64,000 nucleotides of DNA from NCBI RefSeq assembly GCF_029589055.1, contig NZ_JARQZP010000007.1:310001-374000 (forward strand). Reading direction: 5' to 3'. Positions 35,812 through 45,745 of this stretch are shown here, one piece after another (the first letter of the stretch is position 1; every line of letters begins with the position of its first letter). Position numbers and translations under genes: made by a program. Source of the stretch: Vibrio hannami. GTDB lineage: Bacteria > Pseudomonadota > Gammaproteobacteria > Enterobacterales > Vibrionaceae. The notes under the pieces were generated by a model. It did not search any database, was not told the DNA's origin, and saw only the letters and a list, made by a program, of their open reading frames with translations.

Positions 35812-36681
35812 TTAGTTGTTAATAGACGCTATTAAGCGCCTGGCTAAATCTGAAAACAGCTGTTTGTCCTGTGCTAGCGTTTCACCTCGTGTGAATATCG
35901 AAATCACATACGAGGCTTGCTCGTTTAGAGTGACATAAGCGGTTTCATGCTTAACTGTTGATGTCCAACCGGCTTTACTCCAGTACTTGGCATTGTCAGG
36001 CAATCCACCTCCAATAAAGTTAGAAACCTGATCTACTCCGTCAGCAGCGAATCGGTTTTCTCCATTATTCTTAGAAAGTAGCTGCTTCATTTGTGTTTGA
36101 AATTGAAGCTGAAATGTTTTCTCTTCGAATATACTCGCCATCATTTGAGCACACGCAAAGGGTGAAACCAGATTTCCGCCAAGTCTTTCTCTTGCTTGTT
36201 TCTCTCTACCGTAAGGGCTTTCATCGAAAGTAGAGTGATAGAGGTGATATTGTTCCTGAGGAATATGTGGGTAGTTTGCTGCTAACCATCTCTGGATGGC
36301 CTTTCGCTTCTCTAGCCACGGCATGAGTCTGGAATCGTCTAACTTTGCTCCGGTTTCCGTGCCACAAAGGCGGTTAAGAATATAGCCGGTCGCATCATTT
36401 GAGGACTGAGTAACCATGTTATTGATAGCACGCCAGTCTTCATCATCGGCTTCCAGTTCTTGTTTTTGCACCTTGTCATAGAAGCAGGCTAAATAGAATA
36501 GCTTACAGACGCTGGCAGGATAGAAACTGGAATTACCATTGATAGATACAATCGGCTGGTCTGAAGATTGAGCCTTGGCCAGGTAGAGCCCGATATTGCC
36601 AGCTTTGGAATCTGTCTTATAAATATCAAAGTCGGTGTTCTCTTGCGGAAATACGGTATTGTTTTGAACTAAATTGGTCAC
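35812..36681 (-). CDS. Class A beta-lactamase-like serine hydrolase
   Basis: 289 residues with the motif set of the Beta-lactamase2 family: SVCK (SxxK) in YPASVCKLFYL, SND in TQSSNDATGYIL, and a KAG in YWSKAGWTS where true beta-lactamases have KTG. No Sec signal peptide is visible at the N-terminus (MTNLVQNNTVFPQENTDFD), unlike periplasmic beta-lactamases, so it may be cytosolic, possibly a D,D-peptidase or esterase. It is 10 bp downstream of mpaA and in the same orientation, with the solute-binding protein first, which suggests muropeptide processing rather than drug resistance. Confidence 0.8.
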   Translation of the reverse strand: MTNLVQNNTVFPQENTDFDIYKTDSKAGNIGLYLAKAQSSDQPIVSINGNSSFYPASVCKLFYLACFYDKVQKQELEADDEDWRAINNMVTQSSNDATGYILNRLCGTETGAKLDDSRLMPWLEKRKAIQRWLAANYPHIPQEQYHLYHSTFDESPYGREKQARERLGGNLVSPFACAQMMASIFEEKTFQLQFQTQMKQLLSKNNGENRFAADGVDQVSNFIGGGLPDNAKYWSKAGWTSTVKHETAYVTLNEQASYVISIFTRGETLAQDKQLFSDLARRLIASINN

Positions 36682-36691
36682 TAATTACCTA

Positions 36692-37399
36692 TTACTTTTG
36701 TAGCAATTCAACCATCGGTAGTAGATAGTCTTCGATGGCTTCATCATTGGAGATTGGTGGGAACTCGACAGTCACACATGGGATAACTTGCTCTTTACAC
36801 CAGGAGCCGAACGAGCCGGGCGTGTCGTAGCCCACATCTTCTACCAGTGGTAAGTTGAATGTATCAGAAAGCCAACGAGCGAGTTCGGTTTTATCAGGAT
36901 CATCAACGCAGGCTAACGGGTCGTGAAAGCTGACTATAAACTGAGGTTCTCGTTGGTTTATCAGTTCGATTAAGTGAGCCACTTCAGGTTCTCTTGATGA
37001 ACTATTGCCTGTGCTGACTTTCACATCTCTGACTTCGCTATTGGTACTCCATCGGTAGACTTCACCAGCTGCGTTCCAGTTCTTGGTTGGAAAAGCGCGG
37101 TTTAAGTCGACTCGGTTAGCATTAGCTCGAGTCCCAAGTTGGTTGCCGTCAGGGTTTACTGAAATAACAACATCGTGTTTTAACGTCCCAGCTTGAATAG
37201 AGCGAATCGCACAAGATAGTGCCACCATCGAGGCCGTTTCATCGCCGTGTGTGCCGGCGATGATAAGACCCCTATTTTCCTCACCCGTTTGGGCGGGAAA
37301 ATAGAGTAGTGGAGCACCTAATGCGGATTGACCATATTTGACTGGACTGATTTCGAAAGAAGCGCGTTCAGAGCGCTTACGCAATGATTTCATATCCAT
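36692..37399 (-). CDS. mpaA: Murein peptide amidase A-like zinc carboxypeptidase
   Basis: An M14-type metallopeptidase of 235 residues. Zinc ligands in GTHGDETAS (His, Glu), a SVNPDGNQLGTRANANRVDLNRAF block (family signature with the substrate Arg; quoted in parts: NPDGNQLGTR, VDLNR) and the third zinc His in VSFHDPLACV, with the catalytic Glu in TVEFPP. MpaA of E. coli releases D-glutamyl-meso-DAP bonds of murein tripeptide in the cytosol; the lack of a signal peptide fits. It sits 23 bp after a peptide-binding protein, a pairing that supports muropeptide recycling. Confidence 0.85.
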   Translation of the reverse strand: MDMKSLRKRSERASFEISPVKYGQSALGAPLLYFPAQTGEENRGLIIAGTHGDETASMVALSCAIRSIQAGTLKHDVVISVNPDGNQLGTRANANRVDLNRAFPTKNWNAAGEVYRWSTNSEVRDVKVSTGNSSSREPEVAHLIELINQREPQFIVSFHDPLACVDDPDKTELARWLSDTFNLPLVEDVGYDTPGSFGSWCKEQVIPCVTVEFPPISNDEAIEDYLLPMVELLQK

Positions 37400-37422
37400 C
37401 TAGGTTATCTTCTCAACCGACG

Positions 37423-39090
37423 TTAGTCTGCGATACGGTACAAGTCTTTCGAGTAGATGCGTCCTTCAACGTTGTTGGTTGGGAAACCACCTACATTTGG
37501 ACGAACCAGGCGAGCTTGCATGTAGTAGTAAATCGGAGCGATAGGCATGTCTTTACTTAGGATAGCTTCTGATTCGTCGTAGTACTTATATCTTTCCGAC
37601 TCTGATGTTGCACTCAGCGCGTTTTCAATCGCTTTGTCGTAACTGTCGCTCTTGTAGAATGCATAGTTGCCGTCACTGTCCGACGTTAACAAAGTGAGGA
37701 ATGTTGAGGCTTCGTTGTAGTCACCACACCAGGAAGTACGGATTACGTCAAACTCACCTGCTTTGCGCGCAACCAGATACGACTTCCACTCCTGGTTTTC
37801 TAGCTCCACTTTGGCACCCAGGTTCTTGCTAAACATTGAAGCAATACCTACTGCTATCGATTTGTTGTTTTCACTGGTGTTGTATAGAAGTTTCATCTTC
37901 AGTGGATTTTCTGGGCCATAACCAGCTTCTGCCAATAGCTCCCGAGCTTTTTCATCACGCTGTGCTTGTGTCCAACTCGCGTAGTTAGGTTGCGTAGCTT
38001 TAAAGCCCGCAATGTACTTGTGAGTAAAGGTGTAAGCGGGAATATTGCCTACCTGAGTAATACCATCGGTGATGATGTCACGCATCATAGTGTACGATGC
38101 TGCTTTACGTACGCGCTCGTCATTAAACGGTGCTTTGGTGGTATTAAATGCGTAATAGTAGGTACATAAAAGCGGAACAACTTTATACGCATCGGCTTGT
38201 TCTTTTTTTAGCTTAGGCGCTAATTGAGTTGGTACATCTGATGTGATGTCAACTTCACCCGAGGTATAACGCATCATCGCTGCTGTTTGGTTTTCGAAAG
38301 GGATGTAAGTAACCGCGTTTAGAACGGTGTCCTTCGAATCCCAGTATTGGCTATTTTTCTTTAGCTCAATACGCTCGTTGATTACCCACTCATCAAGGGT
38401 GAACGCGCCGTTTGAAACGATGTTGTCTGGCGATACCCACTTACTGCCGTATTTTTCTACTACCGATTGTGGTAACGGCATCATAGAGGTGTGGCCTGTC
38501 ATCGCGACAAAGTAAGGGACTTTGCTTTCTAGTTTGTATTCAAGAGTGTAATCATCGAGCGCTCTTATACCTATAGAATCGACAGGTTTTTCTCCATCGA
38601 TAATTGCATCGATGTTCTTAATTTTAGTTAGCTTTAGATACCAGCCGTTCGCGGATGCAAAGCTAGGGTTGATCGCGCGCTTCAGGCTATAAACAAAGTC
38701 GTGTGCAGTGACAGGCTCTCCGTTAGACCACTTTGCATCTTTTCTGAGTTTGAAGACGAACGTCTTGTTGTCTGACGTTTCCCAGGAGGTCGCAACACCA
38801 GGGATCACGTTGCCGTCTTTGTCTTGAATCACTAAGCCTTCGAACATATCTCGAATGACATGCATCTCTGGCAAGCCTTCTGCGTTAGCCGGATCTAAGG
38901 TCGCCACTTCGGCGTCATTACCACGAACAATATGTTGTTCATCAGCAAGCTTTACGCTGTCTGGGATAGTTGCGGCAGTGGCCGATAGGCTAGCGAGTAC
39001 CAGACTAGCAAGAAGAGATTTCTGAAGTGTATTGTTTTTGAAAATATGGCTTTTGAAGCTATTGTTTTTTAAATTATTGTTTTTAAACAT
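37423..39090 (-). CDS. Periplasmic oligopeptide/muropeptide-binding protein (OppA/MppA family)
   Basis: 555 residues, SBP_bac_5 fold: EVATLDPANAEGLPEMHVIRDMFEGL, the RKDAKWSNGEPVTAHDFVYS motif region (parts: AKWSNGEPVTA, DFVYSLKRAI) and a C-terminal LVRPNVGGFPTNNVEGRIYSKDLY. The signal peptide hydrophobic core is LLASLVLASLSATAA, preceded by an unusually long, Asn/Lys-rich N-region with a repeating FKNN-type unit. With mpaA next, an MppA-like role in bringing in murein tripeptide via the Opp permease is likely. The permease genes are not here. The start is the only ATG. Confidence 0.88.
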   Translation of the reverse strand: MFKNNNLKNNSFKSHIFKNNTLQKSLLASLVLASLSATAATIPDSVKLADEQHIVRGNDAEVATLDPANAEGLPEMHVIRDMFEGLVIQDKDGNVIPGVATSWETSDNKTFVFKLRKDAKWSNGEPVTAHDFVYSLKRAINPSFASANGWYLKLTKIKNIDAIIDGEKPVDSIGIRALDDYTLEYKLESKVPYFVAMTGHTSMMPLPQSVVEKYGSKWVSPDNIVSNGAFTLDEWVINERIELKKNSQYWDSKDTVLNAVTYIPFENQTAAMMRYTSGEVDITSDVPTQLAPKLKKEQADAYKVVPLLCTYYYAFNTTKAPFNDERVRKAASYTMMRDIITDGITQVGNIPAYTFTHKYIAGFKATQPNYASWTQAQRDEKARELLAEAGYGPENPLKMKLLYNTSENNKSIAVGIASMFSKNLGAKVELENQEWKSYLVARKAGEFDVIRTSWCGDYNEASTFLTLLTSDSDGNYAFYKSDSYDKAIENALSATSESERYKYYDESEAILSKDMPIAPIYYYMQARLVRPNVGGFPTNNVEGRIYSKDLYRIAD

Positions 39091-39358
39091 CCTTGTGAAC
39101 CTTATATTTTAGCCAATCTGTCGTGTGATTTATCAAGTAAATCCTAGTGTTAATCCATTAAAAATGTAACTCGATAGTTAGGTTACATCGTAAGCAGCTA
39201 TAAATCTACATCTTCAATAAAATTAGTAAGATAGGTGACCTTTCTGCTATAACAGGTAACGGATGTTTATTTTACTAGCGAATAAATTCTCGCTGAAAAT
39301 GCATCTTGAGGTCACTTGAGTATATAATTCCCTAATCTTTTTTCCTTTCAGTGAACTC

Positions 39359-41275
39359 ATGATCAATAAGACTTTCTCAGCTGATGGTGCGCTTGGTAAA
39401 GCGATACCAGGTTTTCAGCCTCGTCAGGCGCAGCTGGATATGGCGGTTGCAGTAGAAAAGGTGATTGCCAGTCAAGGGCAACTCGTTGTTGAGGCGGGAA
39501 CGGGTACAGGTAAAACCTTCGCGTATCTTGTTCCGGCGTTGATGAGCGGAAAGAAAGTGATTATCAGCACAGGTTCAAAAAACCTTCAGGAGCAGCTTTA
39601 TCACCGGGATCTGCCACTGATGGTTCAAGCGCTCGGATATTATGGGCAAGTATCCTTGCTGAAGGGGCGCTCCAACTATCTCTGTTTAGACAGATTGAGT
39701 CGACAGATGGTAGAGAGCCACAGTAACGAAGCTGATCCCACCTTGCTGACTCAGTTGGTAAAGGTACGAGGTTGGTCTTCTGAAACGAGTACTGGTGATT
39801 TGGGTGAATGTGATGAAATCGCAGAAGATAGCCCGATTATTCCCACAATTACCTCTACCAACGATAGCTGTTTAGGCAAAGAGTGCCCAAGCTATCAGGA
39901 TTGCTTTGTTCTTAAAGCTCGTAAAAAAGCTCTGGATGCCGATATTGTGGTCGTTAACCACCACCTGTTTCTGGCCGATCTTGCGATAAAAGAGACAGGT
40001 TTTGGTGAGCTTATCCCTGAGGCTGATGTATTTATCTTTGATGAAGCCCATCAGTTACCGGATATCGCCAGTCAGTATTTCGGTCAGTCAGTGTCGAGTC
40101 GTCAGATTCAGGAACTGGCAAAAGACATAGAGATAGGTTATCGAACTGAAGCGCGTGACATGAAACAACTGCAGAAAGTAGCGGATCGATTATCTCAGTC
40201 GGCTATGGATATGCGGATTGTTCTTGGTGAACCCGGTTTTCGAGGCAACTGGCGTGAAGCGATAAAATCGGAGCCCATTGCTAGGGAAGTGACCAGAGTC
40301 ACCGATGCTTTGGATTTGGCAATTGATGTGCTGAAAATAGCATTAGGGCGTAGTCAGCTGCTTGATGCTGCTTTCGAGCGCGCGAATACTATTAAGTCCC
40401 GAATTGAAAGGGTATGTGATGTTTCCATTACCGGATACTCTTATTGGTACGATATTTCACCGCGCCACTTTAGCCTGCATATCACACCACTTTCGGTAGC
40501 CGATAAGTTTAAGGAACAGCTGGAGATAAAGCAGGGCAGCTGGATATTTACCTCGGCAACACTGGCGGTATCGGATGATTTCAGCCACTTTACTCAGCGG
40601 TTGGGTTTAGAACCAGCTCAGCAATTTTCATTGCCAAGTCCTTTTGATTATCAGTCTCAGGCAAAGCTTTGTGTTCCACGTTATTTGCCGGAACCCAATA
40701 GCCCGGGTTTAGCTGACAAACTGGTTAGGATGTTAGGGCCTGTTATTGAGAAAAACCGTGGTCGCTGCTTTTTTCTTTGTACCTCTCACGCCATGATGCG
40801 AGATCTGGCGGATGGGTTCAGAGAAAGCCTGGAGATACCGGTTTTGATGCAGGGAGAAACCAGTAAGCAGAAATTGCTAGCTGAGTTTATGGAGCTAGGG
40901 AATGCGTTGCTTGTCGCAACAGGTGCTTTCTGGGAAGGAATCGATGTTAGGGGCGACGCGTTGAGCTGTGTTATTATCGACAAATTGCCTTTTACGGCTC
41001 CCGATGACCCATTGCTTAAAGCGCGCATCGAAGATTGCAGGTTAGGTGGCGGAGAGCCATTTGCACAGGTACAGCTTCCGGATGCGGTAATTACCCTTAA
41101 ACAGGGGGTAGGCAGGTTGATTCGAGACAAAAAAGATAAAGGCGCGTTGATCATCTGCGATAACCGACTGGTCACGCGTGACTATGGAGGCATTTTTTTA
41201 CAGAGCCTTCCACCTATTCCAAGAACCCGCGATTTAACGCAGGTTTCTGAGTTTCTGGAGCAGTTGTCCGAATAA
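39359..41275 (+). CDS. yoaA: DinG-family ATP-dependent helicase YoaA
   Basis: 638 residues, superfamily 2, XPD-like. Walker A in EAGTGTGKTFAYL, DEAH box in FIFDEAHQLPD, motif VI region LKQGVGRLIRDKKDKG, and a four-Cys iron-sulfur cluster: one Cys in SNYLCLDRL and three in CLGKECPSYQDC. YoaA partners with the chi subunit of DNA polymerase III (E. coli work) and helps repair stalled forks. Starts at the ATG at 39359. It is followed by tsaB, a conserved order. Confidence 0.95.
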   Translation: MINKTFSADGALGKAIPGFQPRQAQLDMAVAVEKVIASQGQLVVEAGTGTGKTFAYLVPALMSGKKVIISTGSKNLQEQLYHRDLPLMVQALGYYGQVSLLKGRSNYLCLDRLSRQMVESHSNEADPTLLTQLVKVRGWSSETSTGDLGECDEIAEDSPIIPTITSTNDSCLGKECPSYQDCFVLKARKKALDADIVVVNHHLFLADLAIKETGFGELIPEADVFIFDEAHQLPDIASQYFGQSVSSRQIQELAKDIEIGYRTEARDMKQLQKVADRLSQSAMDMRIVLGEPGFRGNWREAIKSEPIAREVTRVTDALDLAIDVLKIALGRSQLLDAAFERANTIKSRIERVCDVSITGYSYWYDISPRHFSLHITPLSVADKFKEQLEIKQGSWIFTSATLAVSDDFSHFTQRLGLEPAQQFSLPSPFDYQSQAKLCVPRYLPEPNSPGLADKLVRMLGPVIEKNRGRCFFLCTSHAMMRDLADGFRESLEIPVLMQGETSKQKLLAEFMELGNALLVATGAFWEGIDVRGDALSCVIIDKLPFTAPDDPLLKARIEDCRLGGGEPFAQVQLPDAVITLKQGVGRLIRDKKDKGALIICDNRLVTRDYGGIFLQSLPPIPRTRDLTQVSEFLEQLSE

Positions 41276-41358
41276 CAACTGTTCTAACAACAGATTGTAA
41301 GGCGATTCGTACTCACGATTCGTATTAACATAGATTAGATAGATAAACCGAGGCGTAA

Positions 41359-42059
41359 ATGAGCGCAAAAATTCTTGCACTTGATACCTCAACAGAGAAC
41401 TGCTCTGTTGCACTGCTTGTTAATGACAAAATCTACTCTCGCAGCGAACTCGCTCCACGAGATCACACTAAAAAAGTTCTGCCAATGGTAGATGAGTTGC
41501 TTAAAGAAGCAGGTCTTAAGTTAACCGATCTGGATGCACTGGCATTTGGTCAGGGACCGGGCAGCTTTACTGGTGTTCGAATTGGCATTGGTATTGCACA
41601 AGGTTTAGCATTCGGTGCAGAACTTCCGATGATTGGTATATCGACACTAGAAGCAATGGCTCAGGCAGCGTACCGTAAGCAAGGTGCAGAAAGGGCTGTA
41701 TGCGCCATTGATGCCCGAATGAGCGAAGTATACTGGGGCCGTTATAAGCGTCAGGAAAATGGCGAATGGGCGAATGTCGAAGCTGAGAAGGTTATTCCAC
41801 CGGAAGTGTTAGCAGAGCGGGTTGAAGCCGATGATTATACATGGGCATCAGCGGGTACAGGCTGGGATGCTTATGCTGAAGCCTTGTCTGCTCTTAAGCT
41901 AAACACGGAATCTTCAGAAGTACTTTACCCAGATGCACAAGACATGGTGGTTCTGGCAAAGTTTAAGCTGGAAAAAGGGGAAACCACCCGGTAGAAGAGT
42001 CCAGTCCGGTTTATCTGCGTGATAAAGTAGCCTGGAAAAAACTTCCGGGAAGGGAGTAG
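41359..42059 (+). CDS. tsaB: tRNA threonylcarbamoyladenosine protein TsaB (frameshift near 3' end)
   Basis: The pseudo-ASKHA subunit that holds TsaD for t6A37 tRNA modification. It starts [18 protein letters not shown] and has [22 protein letters not shown]. Near the end one C is missing in CCC at 41987-41989; adding it gives the normal C-terminus [20 protein letters not shown] and a stop at 42057-42059 (about 233 residues). As read, it ends 22 codons early at 41994. tsaB is essential in most bacteria, so a sequencing error is likely. Confidence 0.92.
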
Positions 42060-42094
42060 AGCTTACTCAACTGGAGTAAACAGATAGGTACTAA

Positions 42095-42391
42095 ATGGTT
42101 ACTATTCAGGGATTGCCGGCAACGGCAATCAATAAGCCTCAGAAGTCGAAAAAGCGTAATGAGGTTAAAAAAGAGAGTACTCAGGATGGCGTTGTTCAGA
42201 CTAGCAAAGTTGCTAACGCCGTATCCCAGTCAATCCGTACCATGCACGAGTCAGATATCGAGAAAGCACGGATTCAGTATGATCTGCCTGAAGGTGGCTC
42301 ACGTAAAGCTCTGGAAGAGTATATGCAAGTTCTGAATCGTGCAAAGAGAGAGGAACTTGCTCAACTTGTCGGGGTCGATATATACATCTGA
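42095..42391 (+). CDS. Small basic protein, unknown function
   Basis: 98 residues. The N-terminal half is Lys/Ser-rich (KPQKSKKRNEVKKESTQDG) and probably disordered; the C-terminal half forms helices (SIRTMHESDIEKARIQYDLP, then ALEEYMQVLNRAKREELAQL). It sits between tsaB and slp, apparently co-transcribed. In Vibrio relatives I recall this position carrying a protein labelled ParA-like, but no Walker motif is present here, so that label would be wrong. Function not recognised. Confidence 0.65.
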   Translation: MVTIQGLPATAINKPQKSKKRNEVKKESTQDGVVQTSKVANAVSQSIRTMHESDIEKARIQYDLPEGGSRKALEEYMQVLNRAKREELAQLVGVDIYI

Positions 42392-42409
42392 ATTTAAGGT
42401 TTTTTCATT

Positions 42410-42964
42410 ATGGCCAGTTTACGTATCATCACTGCACTCTTTCTTGCCACTCTGTTATCTGCCTGTTCATCACTGCCCGACCAACTTGCTTCTACCAACG
42501 AAAACCTGATTACTGACTATGGTCAATGGTTGGCACAAGATGCGGATATGGAGTCGGAAATCAGGCTTGGCGGCATGATAGCCAACGTAACAAATCTGAA
42601 AGATAAAACGCGGATCGAAATCGCTAATATGCCAATCAGCAGTGCGGGTAAGCCGAACCTGAAGGCGAATCCGGAAGGGCGTTTTGTTGCCTATTTTGAT
42701 GGCTATCTCGAACCAATGACTTATTCCGAGGGGCGTTTAATCACCGTATTGGGTAACAGTGCTGGTGAGGAACAGGGTCAAGTAGGTGAGTACGACTATA
42801 AGTTTCGTGTTCTTAACGCATCAGGGTCTCATCTATGGAGAATAGAAGAGAGCGTTATCGTTCAGGATCATGGGAGTTACTTATCGCCGTGTATTGATCA
42901 ACTCCACTGTCGGTCGATGAGAATGAGTGTCTCAAAGGGAAGGATTGTACAGGAAGTTAAATAG
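42410..42964 (+). CDS. slp: Slp-family outer-membrane lipoprotein
   Basis: 184 residues with a lipoprotein signal: hydrophobic LRIITALFLATLLSAC and the lipobox LLSAC. The mature part starts SSLPDQLASTNENL and has VRLGG-like RLGGMIANVTNLKDKTRIEIA and GRFVAYFDGYLEP, matching the Slp family (starvation/stationary-phase lipoprotein). Aspartate is not at +2, so outer-membrane sorting is expected. It is followed by an alpha/beta hydrolase gene five bases downstream. Confidence 0.9.
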   Translation: MASLRIITALFLATLLSACSSLPDQLASTNENLITDYGQWLAQDADMESEIRLGGMIANVTNLKDKTRIEIANMPISSAGKPNLKANPEGRFVAYFDGYLEPMTYSEGRLITVLGNSAGEEQGQVGEYDYKFRVLNASGSHLWRIEESVIVQDHGSYLSPCIDQLHCRSMRMSVSKGRIVQEVK

Positions 42965-42969
42965 TATTT

Positions 42970-43857
42970 ATGGAAGAAACTGTGTTTAAGGAAAAGCCGG
43001 TGTTTAAGGAAAATAGATACCAACTCGAATTTATACGACTCGCTGCTTTAGAGTCAGGAGTAAAAGAAACGGCCGATTTAACGGTCGTTTTTCTTCACGG
43101 CTGGCTGGATAACAGTGCTAGCTTTATTTCAGTCATGGAAAACCTCAGAGAAAAACTACCATCAGCTCATCTTGTTTCGGTTGATTTACCAGGTCATGGC
43201 CAGTCATCTCATCGAAGAGCCGACAATTTTTATCCCTTTCATGACTATATTGATGATTTAAATCAGTTAGTGACTAATTTATCACCGAACAGGTTAGTGA
43301 TTGTTGGTCATTCGCTTGGTGCATTGATTGCGAGTTGCTATAGTGCAGCCTTTCCTGAAAAAGTGGATGGACTTGTTCAGATAGAAGGTTATGGCCCATT
43401 GAGCGAAGATCCGCAAAACGCGGTAAAACGAATCAGAAAAGGGGTCATTAGCCGTGATCGTGTTAAGTTGAAGCCAGACCGAGGTTTCTCTTGCATCGAA
43501 GATATTGTGGCGTTGCGCGCCGATCTGAATCGACTAACTGACTCTGAAATCAGACCCATTATAGAGCGTGGGTCAGAGCAGCGAGAAGGACGTTGGTACT
43601 GGAAGCACGATCCAAAGCTGAAGTGTGACTCTTTGTATCGAATGTCACCAGAACATGCTCAGGCAGTATTGTCTGCCATTGAATGCCCTCATAGTGTCAT
43701 TCTTGGAAGTTCCGGCTTTGAAAGACTTGCTCAGTTTGCAGAATCTAACATGGGACAAAATGTCTCTATCCATACTATTACAGGAACCCATCACTGCCAT
43801 CTTCAACAGCCTGAGTTAACATCTGAGCTGATTGTGGATTTAGTTAACAAAATTTAA
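42970..43857 (+). CDS. Alpha/beta-fold hydrolase
   Basis: 295 residues. Oxyanion loop HGWLDNSASF, DLPGHGQSSHR, nucleophile elbow GHSLGAL (Ser), late ILGSSGFERL and TGTHHCHLQQPE with the catalytic His. No signal peptide, so cytosolic. Starts five bases after slp and precedes fadD by 89 bp. It belongs to the broad esterase/haloalkane-dehalogenase-like class; the substrate cannot be read, though an acyl ester is plausible next to fadD. Confidence 0.9.
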   Translation: MEETVFKEKPVFKENRYQLEFIRLAALESGVKETADLTVVFLHGWLDNSASFISVMENLREKLPSAHLVSVDLPGHGQSSHRRADNFYPFHDYIDDLNQLVTNLSPNRLVIVGHSLGALIASCYSAAFPEKVDGLVQIEGYGPLSEDPQNAVKRIRKGVISRDRVKLKPDRGFSCIEDIVALRADLNRLTDSEIRPIIERGSEQREGRWYWKHDPKLKCDSLYRMSPEHAQAVLSAIECPHSVILGSSGFERLAQFAESNMGQNVSIHTITGTHHCHLQQPELTSELIVDLVNKI

Positions 43858-43946
43858 ACAACTGTTTGATACTTTCGTGCTCAAGCGGTCTGGCTATGCT
43901 GTAATAAGCGCAAATTAGAATAAATAGCCAACGAGAGGAGTTTTGC

Positions 43947-45650
43947 GTGGATAAACCCTGGCTTTCCCGTTACCCAAGTGACGTGCCTGAAACAATCAAC
44001 CCTGATATGTATCCATCTCTTATTGAGATGTTTGAAAACGCTGTACACAACTATGCCGATCAGCCAGCGTTTATGAACATGGGTGCAACCATGACGTTCC
44101 GTAAGCTAGAGGAACGTAGTCGAGCCTTTGCCGCTTACTTGCAAAATGAGCTGAAGCTTAAAAAAGGCGATCGTGTTGCGATTATGATGCCGAACCTGCT
44201 TCAGTATCCGGTTGCACTGTTTGGTATTCTTCGTGCCGGGCTTATTGCGGTCAATGTAAACCCACTCTATACACCACGAGAGCTTGAGCATCAGCTGATT
44301 GATGCTGATGCCAAAGCCATTGTCATCGTGTCTAACTTCGCAAACACGCTTGAGCAGATTGTCGACAATACGCCAATCAAACACGTAGTACTTACCAGTC
44401 TGGGTCAGATGCTACCTAGAGCCAAAGGCACGGTTGTGGACTTTGTGGTGAAGTACGTGAAAGGGATGATTCCGAAGTATAACCTTCCGGGCGCAATCTC
44501 ATTCCGTCAGGCATTGAGAAAAGGCCGACGCCTGCAATATATCAAGCCATTTTTATCTGGCGAAGATATCGCGTTTCTTCAATATACTGGTGGTACAACA
44601 GGCGTTGCAAAAGGCGCAATCCTTACGCACCGCAATATGGTTGCCAACGTACTGCAAGCTAAGGCTGCATATGGGCCGGTGTTAAAAGAAGGGCGAGAGC
44701 TGGTGGTTACTGCGCTGCCTCTTTACCATGTATTTGCACTAACGGTTAACTGCTTACTGTTTATCGAAGTTGGTGGCCGAAACCTTCTTATTACCAACCC
44801 AAGGGATATTCCTGGTTTCATCAAAGAACTGCAGAAGTACCCATTCACTGCGATTACTGGTGTAAATACATTATTTAATGCTTTGGCTAACAACGAAGAT
44901 TTTCACGAGCTGAACTTTAGTAACCTTAAGCTGACGATCGGCGGCGGTATGGCTGTTCAGCGCGGTGTAGCAGAGAGCTGGAAGAAGATTACGGGTGTGC
45001 CATTGCTGGAAGGTTATGGGCTTACGGAGTGTTCACCTCTGGTTTCTGTTAACCCGTACAACCTGGAAGAGTACAACGGCTCTATTGGCCTGCCAGTATC
45101 ATCAACCGAAGTGAGAATGGTCGATGATGAAGGGAATCCTATTGCTAACGATCAAACTGGTGAGCTGCAGGTTCGCGGCCCTCAGGTAATGCAGGGTTAC
45201 TGGCAACGAGCAGAAGCAACTCGTAGCGTTATCGACGAAGATGGCTGGGTTTCTACCGGTGATATCGTTAAATTCGACGAAGATGGCTTTATTCACATCG
45301 TCGATCGTAAGAAAGATATGATTCTGGTATCTGGGTTCAATGTATATCCAAACGAGATCGAAGATGTGGTAGCACTACACGGAAAAGTTCTGGAAGTGGC
45401 TGCTATCGGCGAACCTCATGAAGTGTCGGGTGAAGTGGTGAAGATTTGTGTAGTGAAACGCGACCCTAGCCTTGAAGCACATGAGTTGATAGATCATTGC
45501 CGTAAGTACCTGACTGGTTACAAAGTCCCTAAACTGGTTGAGTTCCGCGATGAGTTGCCTAAAACTAATGTGGGTAAGATCCTTCGACGAGCACTTCGAG
45601 AAGAGGCGCAAGCTAAGCGCGAAGAACAGGAAGCGTCTGTTGCCAGCTAA
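43947..45650 (+). CDS. fadD: Long-chain-fatty-acid-CoA ligase
   Basis: 567 residues, adenylate-forming enzyme at the inner face of the membrane, activating fatty acids for beta-oxidation and phospholipid use. ATP loop [47 protein letters not shown], and the FACS signature [20 protein letters not shown] followed by [16 protein letters not shown]. Starts with GTG after GAGAGGAG. Followed by a strong terminator and rnd, as in E. coli and Vibrio. Confidence 0.97.
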   Translation: MDKPWLSRYPSDVPETINPDMYPSLIEMFENAVHNYADQPAFMNMGATMTFRKLEERSRAFAAYLQNELKLKKGDRVAIMMPNLLQYPVALFGILRAGLIAVNVNPLYTPRELEHQLIDADAKAIVIVSNFANTLEQIVDNTPIKHVVLTSLGQMLPRAKGTVVDFVVKYVKGMIPKYNLPGAISFRQALRKGRRLQYIKPFLSGEDIAFLQYTGGTTGVAKGAILTHRNMVANVLQAKAAYGPVLKEGRELVVTALPLYHVFALTVNCLLFIEVGGRNLLITNPRDIPGFIKELQKYPFTAITGVNTLFNALANNEDFHELNFSNLKLTIGGGMAVQRGVAESWKKITGVPLLEGYGLTECSPLVSVNPYNLEEYNGSIGLPVSSTEVRMVDDEGNPIANDQTGELQVRGPQVMQGYWQRAEATRSVIDEDGWVSTGDIVKFDEDGFIHIVDRKKDMILVSGFNVYPNEIEDVVALHGKVLEVAAIGEPHEVSGEVVKICVVKRDPSLEAHELIDHCRKYLTGYKVPKLVEFRDELPKTNVGKILRRALREEAQAKREEQEASVAS

Positions 45651-45693
45651 TTAAGCAAATATACGCACAAAATATCCTGTTAATTGATATACT

Positions 45694-45728
45694 AGCCGGC
45701 ACTCGGTACTAAGGGTGCCGGCTTTTTT
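45694..45728 (+). terminator. Terminator after fadD
   Basis: AGCCGGCAC with GTGCCGGCT around a 12-base loop, then TTTTTT. Confidence 0.92.
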
Positions 45729-45745
45729 ATTTCTAATGGAACCAC

